NCBI GenBank assembly: GCA_002788865.1
Contig: PFSC01000024.1
Coordinates: forward strand, 1 to 15,101
Direction of reading: 5' to 3'
Length of the DNA: 15,101 nucleotides
Source of the DNA: Candidatus Roizmanbacteria bacterium CG_4_9_14_0_2_um_filter_39_13
Lineage (GTDB): Bacteria > Patescibacteriota > Microgenomatia > UBA1406 > GWC2-37-13
The notes under the pieces are model-generated. The model was not told where the DNA came from, ran no database searches, and was given only the letters and a program-made list of their open reading frames with translations. Below, one piece after another: positions 1-6,514 of this stretch (the first letter of the stretch is position 1; every line of letters starts with the position of its first letter). Made by a program: the position numbers and the translations under genes.

Positions 1-1
1 C

Positions 2-675
2 TTTCCTGATCCAGGTCTTGAAAGACCTGGGCTTTCCGAAAGAGACTTACCGTCTAGTTTAGCAGGTACCCGTCAGAGGAAGGTATTAGCGAATTTGCGA
101 CGGTATATCACGTACTTGCTGGTTTTTCCTGGCTTGCAAATCGAAGCAATGATCCACATCTCGAGAAAGTAGGCACTACTGCATGGTGGTTGTCACAGCA
201 GGGAATAATTCCACTGATTCCTGTTGAAGATGTGCGATATGCTGCATATCAATTTGGCTATGACTCGGAGATCGCATACAACCACGATCCTTCTTGGCCT
301 TTTCCTATAACACAAGTAATAAAAGCTCCACCCAAAATAGAAAAATTTGGCAGTATGGTGTATATTCCCTTCAACCTATGCGAACAGGCACAGGAAAATC
401 CCATCGCAACGCTTGCAAAGCTTGCGGGACTGGCATCACAGCTCAGTGATTATGGCAATGGAAGATATCGCTATCAAGGAAATATTATCTTACGAGGTAT
501 GGCAACATATGCACAAGTACTGGGGAAAGCCTCTCGGCTGTATCCTGACTTTGCTTTGACTCCAAGTCAAGAACGGTTGATTGCACAATTTCCGTATGGA
601 ATCACTTCACTCTCTCCTCATGAACAAGAACCAGATATAAATGGAAATCAAATCCCAAATTATTGGAAAAATTAG
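2..675 (+). pseudogene. Unrecognised protein gene, 5' end outside window, probable frameshift near 60-70
   Basis: I do not recognise this protein. The frame ending with TAG at 673-675 is open back to 58 and reads like protein throughout, but between 58 and the TTG at 190 there is no ATG, GTG or TTG start. A TAG at 55-57 closes this frame upstream. The next frame (from base 2) is open across 1-67 and gives plausible protein (FPDPGLERPGL..., then SSLAG). Joining it to the main frame around 64-70 gives a smooth reading into YPSEEGISEF. The simplest reading is one gene entering from the left with a one-base loss near 65, either a true frameshift or a sequence error. If TTG 190 is used instead, the product is 161 residues. 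The protein looks soluble, with no clear signal peptide or membrane helix. It lies 10 bases upstream of the methyltransferase gene and is probably co-transcribed with it. Confidence 0.5.
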
Positions 676-685
676 CTATTGAAAT

Positions 686-1795
686 ATGCCTATGAGTTCA
701 GAAATATTCGTTAACGACACAGCCCAATGGCACATAGAACAAAAACAAGAAACGATGAGTGGGGAGTTGAGTGCATCGTATGTTCTTCGGGGAATGAAGG
801 GAAATTCAGAGTTGATTATTGGTGACGGCGCCTATCCTGATGCTTTGGGGCGTGCTGTTTCTCAGTTACACAATTCCACAAGGACCCGTGGACCAATTGT
901 AAATGTTGGTGATGGTCTCTGATACAACGGTCCAGGTATTGCGCGAGCTCTTCCTCTGAATAAGTTGGTAAATCTTGATATCTCCCCCAGGCTTATAGAG
1001 GCTCAAAGGAAAAGGGACTTGAATAGACCAATCATTCAAGCAGACGCTACTAGACTTCCATTCGCCGACTGCTCACTTGAAGGGGTTGTTGCGAACGAAA
1101 TTATTGCTGATTTTCTCACATATTCTTTTCGGACAAATCAACTGCTTGAAATCATTAATCTTATTGAGTCTCATCGTATTTCTCCCAAAAATTCAATTTT
1201 CTCTCCCGAAGAACTGAGAGCAGTGTCCGATCTTATTGCTACAACCAGACAACCTTCTGCTGTTTGGACTGAGCTTATTCGAGTATATCAGGCGTATGAT
1301 CTCCCAGTACCTTATGACCAAACAGAAAAAGAAACAATGAATGTTAATGTTGGGGCAATCAGGTTTCTTGAAGAAATGGAAAGAACGCTCAAGCCGGGTG
1401 GGTGGGCATGGATTTCGGAATGGGGATCATCAAATGACCCAAGTTATACACCAAATGAACTTGAACTCGAAGGACATAGTGAGTATGGTATCTCATTTGA
1501 TACGCTTTCCCAAGTGGGTCAAATGCTGGGATTTGATGTTGAGGTTGTCCCTTTGGTAGAAGAAATTGGGGTAGATCTCGATCAATTTTATACGAGTCAT
1601 CGCTCAGAGGAAAATGGTGGAGCACTCTTTTTATCCAGAAATGAGGCACTAACAATGTTTCCAGAAGAATTTGAAGGTCATGAAGATGATTTTCAACATC
1701 TCGGATCAACAGACTATTTTTTTTATACTTTCCTTGTTCTCAAACTCAAAAAAAGAACTTCATTACCCGAGGCAATGAAGAATAGAATTTGTTAA
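686..1795 (+). pseudogene. Class I SAM-dependent methyltransferase interrupted by in-frame TGA
   Basis: Reading from ATG 686 (or ATG 692) to TAA 1793-1795 gives one 369-codon frame broken only by TGA at 920-922 (codon 79). The break lies in methyltransferase motif I: VNVGDGL before it and YNGPGIARAL after it, so a Gly (GGA to TGA is one change) would restore a normal nucleotide-binding loop. Later motifs are intact: the acidic post-I motif (LVNLDISPRL), motif II (IIQADATRLPF) and a motif III-like segment (LKPGGWAWISEW). These support a Rossmann-fold methyltransferase; the substrate cannot be told. A product could restart at ATG or GTG/TTG codons after the stop (for example TTG 965), but it would lack the SAM loop and be inactive. 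It follows the unknown gene by 10 bases and ends 5 bases before the ATG of the next gene, so the three look like one operon. Readthrough or recoding cannot be excluded; see findings. Confidence 0.75.
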
Positions 1796-1800
1796 ATAAC

Positions 1801-3231
1801 ATGTCAATCAACGAAACTCCACATTTTGAAACTATTGCAGAAGGTTTGCGTTATCGAGAATACAATGCTACCCCCTTCCCCGAATATCTCATCCGTGAAA
1901 GAAACGCGCGACTTGGGGTATTTGTGCCTTTGCTCAATGGGGTAAACACATCTCTTGAAGAAATATACGATGCATATCTTGCTGTCGGAGGAAAGAATGA
2001 GCCCCCGGCCGAGCTTACGAATGAGCCGTGGATTGGATTTTGGCGAAATGTTCAAGCAACAGACTCTCCTCATGCACGAAGTCTTGAGACAATTTGGTTT
2101 GGGATTGACGCATTGCCCACTGATGATAATGAGCTTGTGGCGCACCCATCATTTACTCTTTTTGCCCATCAGGGCAACTTGCTCAAAACAATGGAAGATG
2201 GAAAAGTACAGTTTAAAAAAAGAAAAATGCCGTTTGGAGATCAATCGTTTCCCTATGTAGCTCACACGCACATTGATACACCAGGAATACTCCTTGATGT
2301 GTATTTGAGAGAAAATAACGTGACGATAGATGAGCTGTCCGCATATGATCTCTGGCATCTTCGTACCGCGTCAATGCTTCTTGCCGCACACGATACGATT
2401 GAGGAGGGGTGTGTGATTTCGGACGATGCCACACAGACTGTGACGATCGAATCGCTTGTACATGGAATTAGGGATCCGTTTGTCCGCAAACTCCTTACAG
2501 TTGGGGTTCCGGCACTTACGGAGTCTCCTTATCACGAAATGGTGCGGAATACTCGAGGAAGTCAATACCCCATTGCACGTGGTAAAGACGTATTTGCTGC
2601 TTTGGGGAAAACTCGAGGCATCCTTCATGAGAGGAAACAAGCCATAGGAGCGTTGACGAAAGACCAGGCGATCAAGCTGTCAAAGGTATACCAGCAGGAT
2701 CTTTTGGTGTATGGGTCACACGCACATCAAATCAGGGCGATACACGAGGGGCTTTTTGAGACAGGCGATGACGATTCGCGAACAATAGCGAGTACTTTGC
2801 CTTTTGCAGAGCTTGTGGATCGGATGTCTGAGATGATGGATTTGGAGCGATATATGCAAAGAGAGGACACTTCGTACTATCGCGAGCTGACATTTTTTCA
2901 TGCGGCAAAAATACGATATATGAGAAGTCAGATCAATCAGTCGCAATTACATATATTTCCGGGTGAAAGTTTTGCAGATTCTCCCATAGATCAGATGTTC
3001 AGACAGCACGATGCATTGTTTGAGCATAAACTACAGGAAGCGAGCAAGATAACGGGAAATGAGAAATTTGAAGCAGAGTTTTTGCAATATTACGAAAAAT
3101 ATTTTATGCCCCATCAGGTAGAACATAATGGGGGGTTTATTGATATAAAAAGTCCTGTTGAGCAGGCCTGTGGACGATTTGATGAGTTTGCACAAGATAA
3201 AGCAAAGGTAATCGTACGTCACGGACTTTGA
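1801..3231 (+). CDS. Uncharacterised 476-residue protein
   Basis: This is a long, well-formed reading frame whose product I do not recognise. I chose ATG 1801 (MSINETPHFE) over the TTG at 1789, which overlaps the methyltransferase stop and adds only four residues. The protein is hydrophilic, rich in acidic and aromatic residues, with no signal peptide or membrane helix, so it should be cytoplasmic. Histidines and acids recur (VAHTHIDTPG near residue 155, LLAAHDTIEEG near 200, YGSHAHQIRAIHEG near 305, ELTFFHAAKIRYM near 363). They could form a metal site in an all-helical enzyme, but that is only a guess. It directly follows the methyltransferase and has no promoter of its own, so it is probably translated from the same message. 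Its TGA stop (3229-3231) sits right beside the -10 box of the next gene. Confidence 0.8.
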   Translation: MSINETPHFETIAEGLRYREYNATPFPEYLIRERNARLGVFVPLLNGVNTSLEEIYDAYLAVGGKNEPPAELTNEPWIGFWRNVQATDSPHARSLETIWFGIDALPTDDNELVAHPSFTLFAHQGNLLKTMEDGKVQFKKRKMPFGDQSFPYVAHTHIDTPGILLDVYLRENNVTIDELSAYDLWHLRTASMLLAAHDTIEEGCVISDDATQTVTIESLVHGIRDPFVRKLLTVGVPALTESPYHEMVRNTRGSQYPIARGKDVFAALGKTRGILHERKQAIGALTKDQAIKLSKVYQQDLLVYGSHAHQIRAIHEGLFETGDDDSRTIASTLPFAELVDRMSEMMDLERYMQREDTSYYRELTFFHAAKIRYMRSQINQSQLHIFPGESFADSPIDQMFRQHDALFEHKLQEASKITGNEKFEAEFLQYYEKYFMPHQVEHNGGFIDIKSPVEQACGRFDEFAQDKAKVIVRHGL

Positions 3232-3234
3232 TGC

Positions 3235-3240
3235 TACAAT
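3235..3240 (+). promoter_or_regulatory. Extended -10 box (TGCTACAAT) of the VIT-family gene
   Basis: TACAAT is preceded by TG plus one base (3232-3234), an extended -10 arrangement. It ends 7 bases before ATG 3248, so transcription should begin at or next to the start codon. No convincing -35 box is seen. It begins four bases after the stop of the preceding gene, so the transporter has its own start site even though the intergenic gap is only 16 bases. Confidence 0.6.
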
Positions 3241-3247
3241 ATATCAC

Positions 3248-3991
3248 ATGCATTACACTCGTCAGGATCTTGAACGTCACATCAAAGAAGAACACAAGCA
3301 ATCTCCTTTTGGTACGTACCTCAGAGAAATTGTGTATGGCGGAAACGATGGAATCGTGACGACGTTTGCTGTGGTTGCAGGATTTGCAGGTGCAAGTGCG
3401 GGAGGGCAAATCAGCGGACTGGGATTTGCAGCAGTGCTTCTTTTTGGTCTTGCAAATCTTTTTGCAGATGGTGCATCTATGTCACTAGGGAATTTTTTAT
3501 CCATCAGATCAGAGCAGGATCGATACCGAAAAGAGGAGCGAAAAGAAAAGCGTGAAGTTGACGCAAATCCACACATTGAAAAAGCTGAATCTCAAGAAAT
3601 TTTGAAACAAAAAGGATTTTCAAAAGAACAGGCGGTACAACTTGTGGAGATTTATAGTACTAACAAGCCTTTTTGGATCGATTTCATGATGAAATATGAG
3701 CTTGAGATGCCAAATCCCTTTGATGAAAGTCCGGTATTTTCTGCAATTGCAACATTTTTGGCATTTGTGAGCTTTGGAGCGATACCTCTTATTCCGTATA
3801 TGTATGTATTTCCTTTTGGTCATCCATTTACCTTGGCAGTGATTGCAACTGGATTTGCCCTGTTTCTATTGGGACTTCTTCGATATAAAGTCACTAAGGA
3901 ATCAATCATAAAATCGGTGGGAGAAATTTTGTTTGTAGGTGGTCTTTCGGCATCCGTCGCATTTTTTGTGGGAACGTTTTTCAGAATATAA
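3248..3991 (+). CDS. VIT1/CCC1-family iron/manganese transporter
   Basis: This 247-residue membrane protein belongs to the VIT1/CCC1 family, which moves Fe(II) or Mn(II) across membranes, usually by proton exchange. The signature lies at residues 27-46 (EIVYGGNDGIVTTFAVVAGF), where first-helix Asp and Gly residues line the transport path. Hydrophobic segments fall at about 33-52, 57-80, 165-185, 190-211 and 226-245, fitting the five-helix fold. The charged stretch at 87-150, rich in Glu and Lys (EERKEKREVD, HIEKAESQEI), matches the cytoplasmic metal-binding insertion. The length is normal for a bacterial member. Start ATG 3248 is set by the adjacent -10 box; there is no Shine-Dalgarno. The gene is convergent with the winged-helix gene, with 8 bases between stop codons. 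Metal preference cannot be told from sequence. Confidence 0.93.
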   Translation: MHYTRQDLERHIKEEHKQSPFGTYLREIVYGGNDGIVTTFAVVAGFAGASAGGQISGLGFAAVLLFGLANLFADGASMSLGNFLSIRSEQDRYRKEERKEKREVDANPHIEKAESQEILKQKGFSKEQAVQLVEIYSTNKPFWIDFMMKYELEMPNPFDESPVFSAIATFLAFVSFGAIPLIPYMYVFPFGHPFTLAVIATGFALFLLGLLRYKVTKESIIKSVGEILFVGGLSASVAFFVGTFFRI

Positions 3992-3999
3992 GAATCTGT

Positions 4000-4296
4000 T
4001 CACGCAGTTATCATATATCCTTTTGCATGGACTGTTTTTATGAGTTTTTTCTCAAAGTTCTGATCGATTTTTTTCCGCAAATATCCGATATATACATCGA
4101 CAATTCTCGTTTTCATACTTCCTGATGCGTGCCAAATATGTTTGAGAATTCCCTCGCGAGAGACCAATGTGTTTTTATTATCAATAAGTAGTTGAAGAAG
4201 TTTAAACTCTTGTTTGGTCAGATAAATAGACTGTTTTGCTCGAACTACTTCATGTGTTTGGACATTGAGCCGTACATCAGCAATATGAACCATCAT
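4000..4296 (-). CDS. Stand-alone OmpR/PhoB-type winged-helix DNA-binding protein
   Basis: The whole 98-residue protein is one Trans_reg_C (OmpR/PhoB effector) domain. The N-terminal beta segment (residues 4-25) is followed by LTKQEFKLLQLL (26-37), VSREGILKHIW (45-55), the recognition helix TRIVDVYIGYLRKKID (63-78) and the wing IKTVHAKGYMI (86-96). Canonical members have a phosphate-receiver domain of about 120 residues in front. Here none exists, and no in-frame extension is open upstream past the -10 box. It therefore binds DNA without a built-in phosphorylation switch, or pairs with another protein. Start ATG 4296 or the adjacent ATG 4293 are both possible. The wing has HAKGY where most members have RGxGY. 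Targets are unknown; the neighbouring transporter and the 40-residue membrane protein are candidates by proximity only. Confidence 0.88.
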   Translation of the reverse strand: MMVHIADVRLNVQTHEVVRAKQSIYLTKQEFKLLQLLIDNKNTLVSREGILKHIWHASGSMKTRIVDVYIGYLRKKIDQNFEKKLIKTVHAKGYMITA

Positions 4297-4307
4297 AATT
4301 CAGTCTG

Positions 4308-4313
4308 ATTATA
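4308..4313 (-). promoter_or_regulatory. -10 box (TATAAT) of the winged-helix gene
   Basis: A perfect TATAAT on the minus strand ends 11 bases before ATG 4296 and 14 before ATG 4293, predicting a leader of only a few bases. No clear -35 box or Shine-Dalgarno is seen. Confidence 0.5.
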
Positions 4314-4342
4314 TACAAAATCTGATACATGTATGAAGTGAT

Positions 4343-4465
4343 TTAAAATCCTTGAGATTTTGCAATGGATACGACAGCCCAGAGTACGAGGATGAGAGCT
4401 CCAATAAACGCCATTTCACCAAGGTGTCGTTTAATCCGATCGCTTTGTATTTTGGTAAGTGCCAT
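4343..4465 (-). CDS. 40-residue single-helix membrane protein
   Basis: A minus-strand frame runs from ATG 4465 to TAA 4343-4345 and encodes 40 residues. The first 18 (MALTKIQSDRIKRHLGEM) are basic and helical. Residues about 19-34 (AFIGALILVLWAVVSI) form one transmembrane helix, ended by AKSQGF. The positive N-terminal side suggests N-in topology. A TATTAT box ends 5 bases before the ATG, matching the leaderless layout of neighbouring genes, and this is the main reason to believe so short a gene. It lies just upstream of, and in the same direction as, the winged-helix gene (46 bases from stop to that gene's start), but that gene has its own -10 box. I do not recognise a family. Confidence 0.6.
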   Translation of the reverse strand: MALTKIQSDRIKRHLGEMAFIGALILVLWAVVSIAKSQGF

Positions 4466-4470
4466 GATCC

Positions 4471-4476
4471 ATAATA
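4471..4476 (-). promoter_or_regulatory. -10 box (TATTAT) of the 40-residue protein gene
   Basis: TATTAT on the minus strand ends 5 bases before ATG 4465. It is one base from consensus, and its spacing fits the leaderless pattern. Confidence 0.45.
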
Positions 4477-4509
4477 CCTATGAAATTATGAAGTTGTCAA
4501 TAGCACAAT

Positions 4510-4687
4510 AATTACGTAAGAGTTCACACTCTTTGACACACATTGTCATTCCCCCGAGTACTCAGGGGAATCCATTCTCCAGACTATTTCAACAATCTGG
4601 ATCCCCGATCAGGTCGGGGATGACACAAAATAATAATTGGTATACTGTGATACAGTTTTGTCAAGAACCGTGAACTCTTACATAATT
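4510..4687. repeat. MITE-like element with about 31-bp imperfect inverted termini
   Basis: Bases 4510-4540 and the reverse complement of 4657-4687 match over about 31 bases with about six mismatches; the core GTAAGAGTTCAC is identical in both arms and TTGACA is shared further in. The element is about 178 bases, encodes nothing, and carries a second, nested palindrome (4544-4625). This is the layout of a miniature inverted-repeat element, though one long structured RNA or a bidirectional terminator would look similar. I see no clear target duplication. It fills most of the gap between the 40-residue protein gene and the FAD enzyme; the remaining bases to 4730 are AT-rich, degenerate AATTACGAATTATGA-like repeats. 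Confidence 0.55.
4544..4625. repeat. Palindromic intergenic repeat (TGTCA...TGACA type) with two hairpins
   Basis: The unit starts TGTCATTCCCC and ends GGGGATGACA. Inside are two hairpins: TTCCCC/GGGGAA around 4549-4570 and ATCCCCGA/TCGGGGAT around 4600-4621. They are separated by a spacer containing another short complementary pair (CCAGA...TCTGG). The same plan recurs at 6299-6356, so this is a dispersed repeat family. Confidence 0.7.
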
Positions 4688-4740
4688 ACGAATTATGATT
4701 TATGAATTACGAATAAGAAATTAGAAAAGCGTGCGCATGG

Positions 4741-4746
4741 TATCAT
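4741..4746 (+). promoter_or_regulatory. -10 box (TATCAT) that sets the start of the FAD enzyme gene
   Basis: TATCAT ends 8 bases before ATG 4755. This favours ATG 4755 over the in-frame GTG 4731 and ATG 4737, which would lie upstream of or inside the promoter. Confidence 0.4.
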
Positions 4747-4754
4747 ATGAAGAT

Positions 4755-6029
4755 ATGCATGTAGCTATAATTGGGGCGGGACTTACTGGTTTGACCGCTG
4801 CATATGAACTACAGAAAAAAGGTCATAGTGTTCAAATTTTTGAAAAAGAATTTTTACCAGGGGGGCTCGCCATGGGATTTCAAAGGGATAATTGGGAGTG
4901 GCCATTGGAAAAGCATTATCATCATATTTTTACTTCGGATAATGAGATTCGAAAACTCGCATCAGAAATCGGAGTCCCATTTCATTTTTCTCGTCCCATC
5001 ACATCTTCATATATTGACGGCGACATCTTACAACTAGACTCTCCTTTGAAGCTTCTCATGTTTTCAAAATTGACCATTGCTGAACGTCTCCGAATGGCTG
5101 CGGTCTTAGGATATTTGAGATATATTTCAGGCTGGCAAAGTCTTGAGAAATATACCACACATGAGTGGCTTCAAAAATATTTAGGAATGCGACCATACAA
5201 AATGCTTTGGGAACCCCTTTTGATTGGAAAATTCGGACCGCATTTCAAAGATATTTCTTTGAGCTGGTTCTGGGCACGAATCAAAGCGCGGACTACAAAG
5301 TTGGGATATCCCGATCACGGATTTCAAAAATTTGCCGATACGCTTGCAAATAAAATTATTGAAAATGGCGGATCCATCAAATACAAATCTGAAGTTACGG
5401 AGATAAAAGAGAATCGTCTTACCATTGATGGAAGTGTGAAAGATGTAGATGCAATTATTGTCACAGTACCAAATAAACTGTTTATGAAACTTGCTCCCAA
5501 ACTCCCTGGAGAATATATGGATAAATTGCAGTCATTCAAAGGAATTGGTGCGCTCAATATGGTTTTAGAGCTTGATCTGTCATTTCTTCCCGACAATGTG
5601 TATTGGCTCAATATTTGTGATGAATCCTATCCCTTCTTGGCGGTTGTTGAGCATACACATTATATTGACAAATCTCATTATCATGGATCACATATCGTGT
5701 ATGTCGGAAACTATCTTCCTCAAGATCACCGATATTTTTCTCTTACGGATGAAGAACTAATGAACGAGTATCGTCCTTTTCTGGAAAAAATTCATCCTCA
5801 GTATTCTTCACATATTTTGAGTACTACTGTGTTTCGAGTGCCGTTTGCTCAGCCGATTGTCACGCAGGATTTTTCAAAACGTATCCTGCCATTTCAGACA
5901 CCTCTGAAAAATGTTTTTCTTGCAAACATGCAGCAGGTATATCCGTGGGATCGAGGAACAAATTTTGCCGTTGAGATGGGGAAAAATGTTGCACACGATA
6001 TTGAATCGTCATATGAAAAGCATTCGTAA
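4755..6029 (+). CDS. FAD-dependent amine-oxidase-like oxidoreductase (HemY/UDP-galactopyranose-mutase-like fold)
   Basis: The 424-residue product starts MHVAIIGAGLTGL, a Rossmann FAD-binding loop (GxGxxG at residues 7-12), followed by the ribose-binding acidic residue at the end of beta-2 (FEKE, near 29-32) and the GG flavin contact (PGGLAMGF). This plan belongs to the flavin amine oxidase / protoporphyrinogen-oxidase-like superfamily. The C-terminal part holds a typical closing flavin segment (VFLANMQQVYPWDRGTNF). The substrate cannot be assigned; relatives act on amines, porphyrinogens, carotenoids or nucleotide sugars. No signal peptide is present, so it is cytoplasmic. Start ATG 4755 is chosen from the -10 box and because it begins right at the FAD loop; GTG 4731 would add eight residues. 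Its 3' end overlaps the following pseudogene by 17 bases. Confidence 0.88.
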   Translation: MHVAIIGAGLTGLTAAYELQKKGHSVQIFEKEFLPGGLAMGFQRDNWEWPLEKHYHHIFTSDNEIRKLASEIGVPFHFSRPITSSYIDGDILQLDSPLKLLMFSKLTIAERLRMAAVLGYLRYISGWQSLEKYTTHEWLQKYLGMRPYKMLWEPLLIGKFGPHFKDISLSWFWARIKARTTKLGYPDHGFQKFADTLANKIIENGGSIKYKSEVTEIKENRLTIDGSVKDVDAIIVTVPNKLFMKLAPKLPGEYMDKLQSFKGIGALNMVLELDLSFLPDNVYWLNICDESYPFLAVVEHTHYIDKSHYHGSHIVYVGNYLPQDHRYFSLTDEELMNEYRPFLEKIHPQYSSHILSTTVFRVPFAQPIVTQDFSKRILPFQTPLKNVFLANMQQVYPWDRGTNFAVEMGKNVAHDIESSYEKHS

Positions 6030-6261
6030 TATAGTTGCATTAAGCATCGTCTTTTTACTTTTTAGTATTCCAAGCGTTGCGTATGCAAGTGATTTTTTCA
6101 TGAAATGTGATGAGAAATCCTGCAAGCCGGCGACAATTGCACGTTTTTTTGATAAAGAAGATCTGTAGTATCCAACCTATTCACAATCAAATACAGTAAC
6201 CATTCAAAATACAAGTGAAGGAATGCAATATATAGGTCATCGAGCTTTTAATTCTCTTTTA

Positions 6262-6391
6262 GGGTTTAATTCCCTGATGCTTGCGTCGTTTGGGAATATG
6301 TCATCCCGCACTTGATGCGGGATCCAGTCTGGATTCCCGTTTTCACGGGAGTGACAGATACCCCGATGCTCTGCGTCGGGGAGTATCATTT
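6262..6391 (+). mobile_element. Non-autonomous IS200/IS605-type element (MITE/REPIN-like)
   Basis: The left end (GGGTTTAATTCCC, then a GATGC/GCGTC hairpin) matches the left end of the insertion sequence at 10589. The right end (AGATACCCCGATGCTCTGCG, 9-bp hairpin with a TCT loop at 6361-6381, then ATCATTT) matches that element's right end at 11085-11117. Between the ends there is no transposase, only a dispersed palindrome (6299-6356). This is the structure of a miniature derivative moved in trans by an IS200/IS605 TnpA. It interrupts a membrane-protein gene. Exact borders are uncertain by a few bases because these elements make no target duplication. Confidence 0.65.
6299..6356. repeat. Palindromic repeat (TGTCA...TGACA type) nested in the MITE
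   Basis: The unit begins TGTCATCCCGC and ends GGGAGTGACA. It has one strong hairpin ATCCCGCA/TGCGGGAT (6303-6323) and a weaker CCCG/CGGG hairpin (6337-6350). It is a second copy of the family at 4544-4625. Confidence 0.7.
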
Positions 6392-6503
6392 TGGGAGAAA
6401 GTTCTTGCCATAGGTACATTTGTTGCAGCATTCATACTTTTGGCACTTTTCATAAAAAGAAAAAAACACAAATGATAATATATAAAAATTGTAGTTACAG
6501 TGT

Positions 6504-6509
6504 TACAAT
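6504..6509 (+). promoter_or_regulatory. Extended -10 box (TGTTACAAT) of the VKOR-DHODH gene
   Basis: TACAAT with an upstream TG (6501-6502) ends 5 bases before ATG 6515, so the message is predicted to start at the ATG. There is no Shine-Dalgarno. Confidence 0.6.
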
Positions 6510-6514
6510 AGCGT

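Larger units (their letters stand above)
6013..6475 (+). pseudogene. Decayed secreted/membrane-anchored protein gene split by a MITE
   Basis: From ATG 6013 the frame encodes a clear signal peptide (MKSIRNIVALSIVFLLFSIP, then cleavage near AYA/S) and a short mature part with two cysteines (KCDEKSCKP), then stops at TAG 6166-6168. Beyond the TAG the same frame stays protein-like (YPTYSQSNTVTIQNTSEG), as expected if a CAG became TAG. At about 6262 it runs into a repeat element. After the element, bases 6389-6475 in another frame encode FWEKVLAIGTF plus a transmembrane helix and the basic tail KRKKHK, a typical C-terminal membrane anchor. The pieces form one type I membrane protein with a short extracellular segment, inactivated by a nonsense change and an insertion. 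An element of about 130 bases (130 = 3n+1) accounts for the frame change. Family not recognised. Confidence 0.6.

Noticed and set aside
920..922. Genome-wide recoding of TGA to glycine (as in Gracilibacteria/Absconditabacteria)
   Set aside because: The long genes at 1801, 4755, 6515 and 12694 contain no internal TGA, and the gene at 1801 and the winged-helix gene end in TGA with no sensible protein beyond. Full recoding would give many internal TGA codons.
920..965. TGA as selenocysteine
   Set aside because: I see no convincing hairpin with a suitable apical loop right after the TGA, and the position in motif I of a methyltransferase calls for a small residue rather than a redox Cys.
4544..4625. 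CRISPR-like repeats or a rho-independent terminator
   Set aside because: There is no regular spacer array, and the hairpins are not followed by a T run; dispersed copies elsewhere show a repeat family.
6281..6475. Independent small gene from ATG 6281
   Set aside because: Its first half is translated repeat sequence; only the part from about 6389 is real coding, and it fits as the 3' end of the gene starting at 6013.
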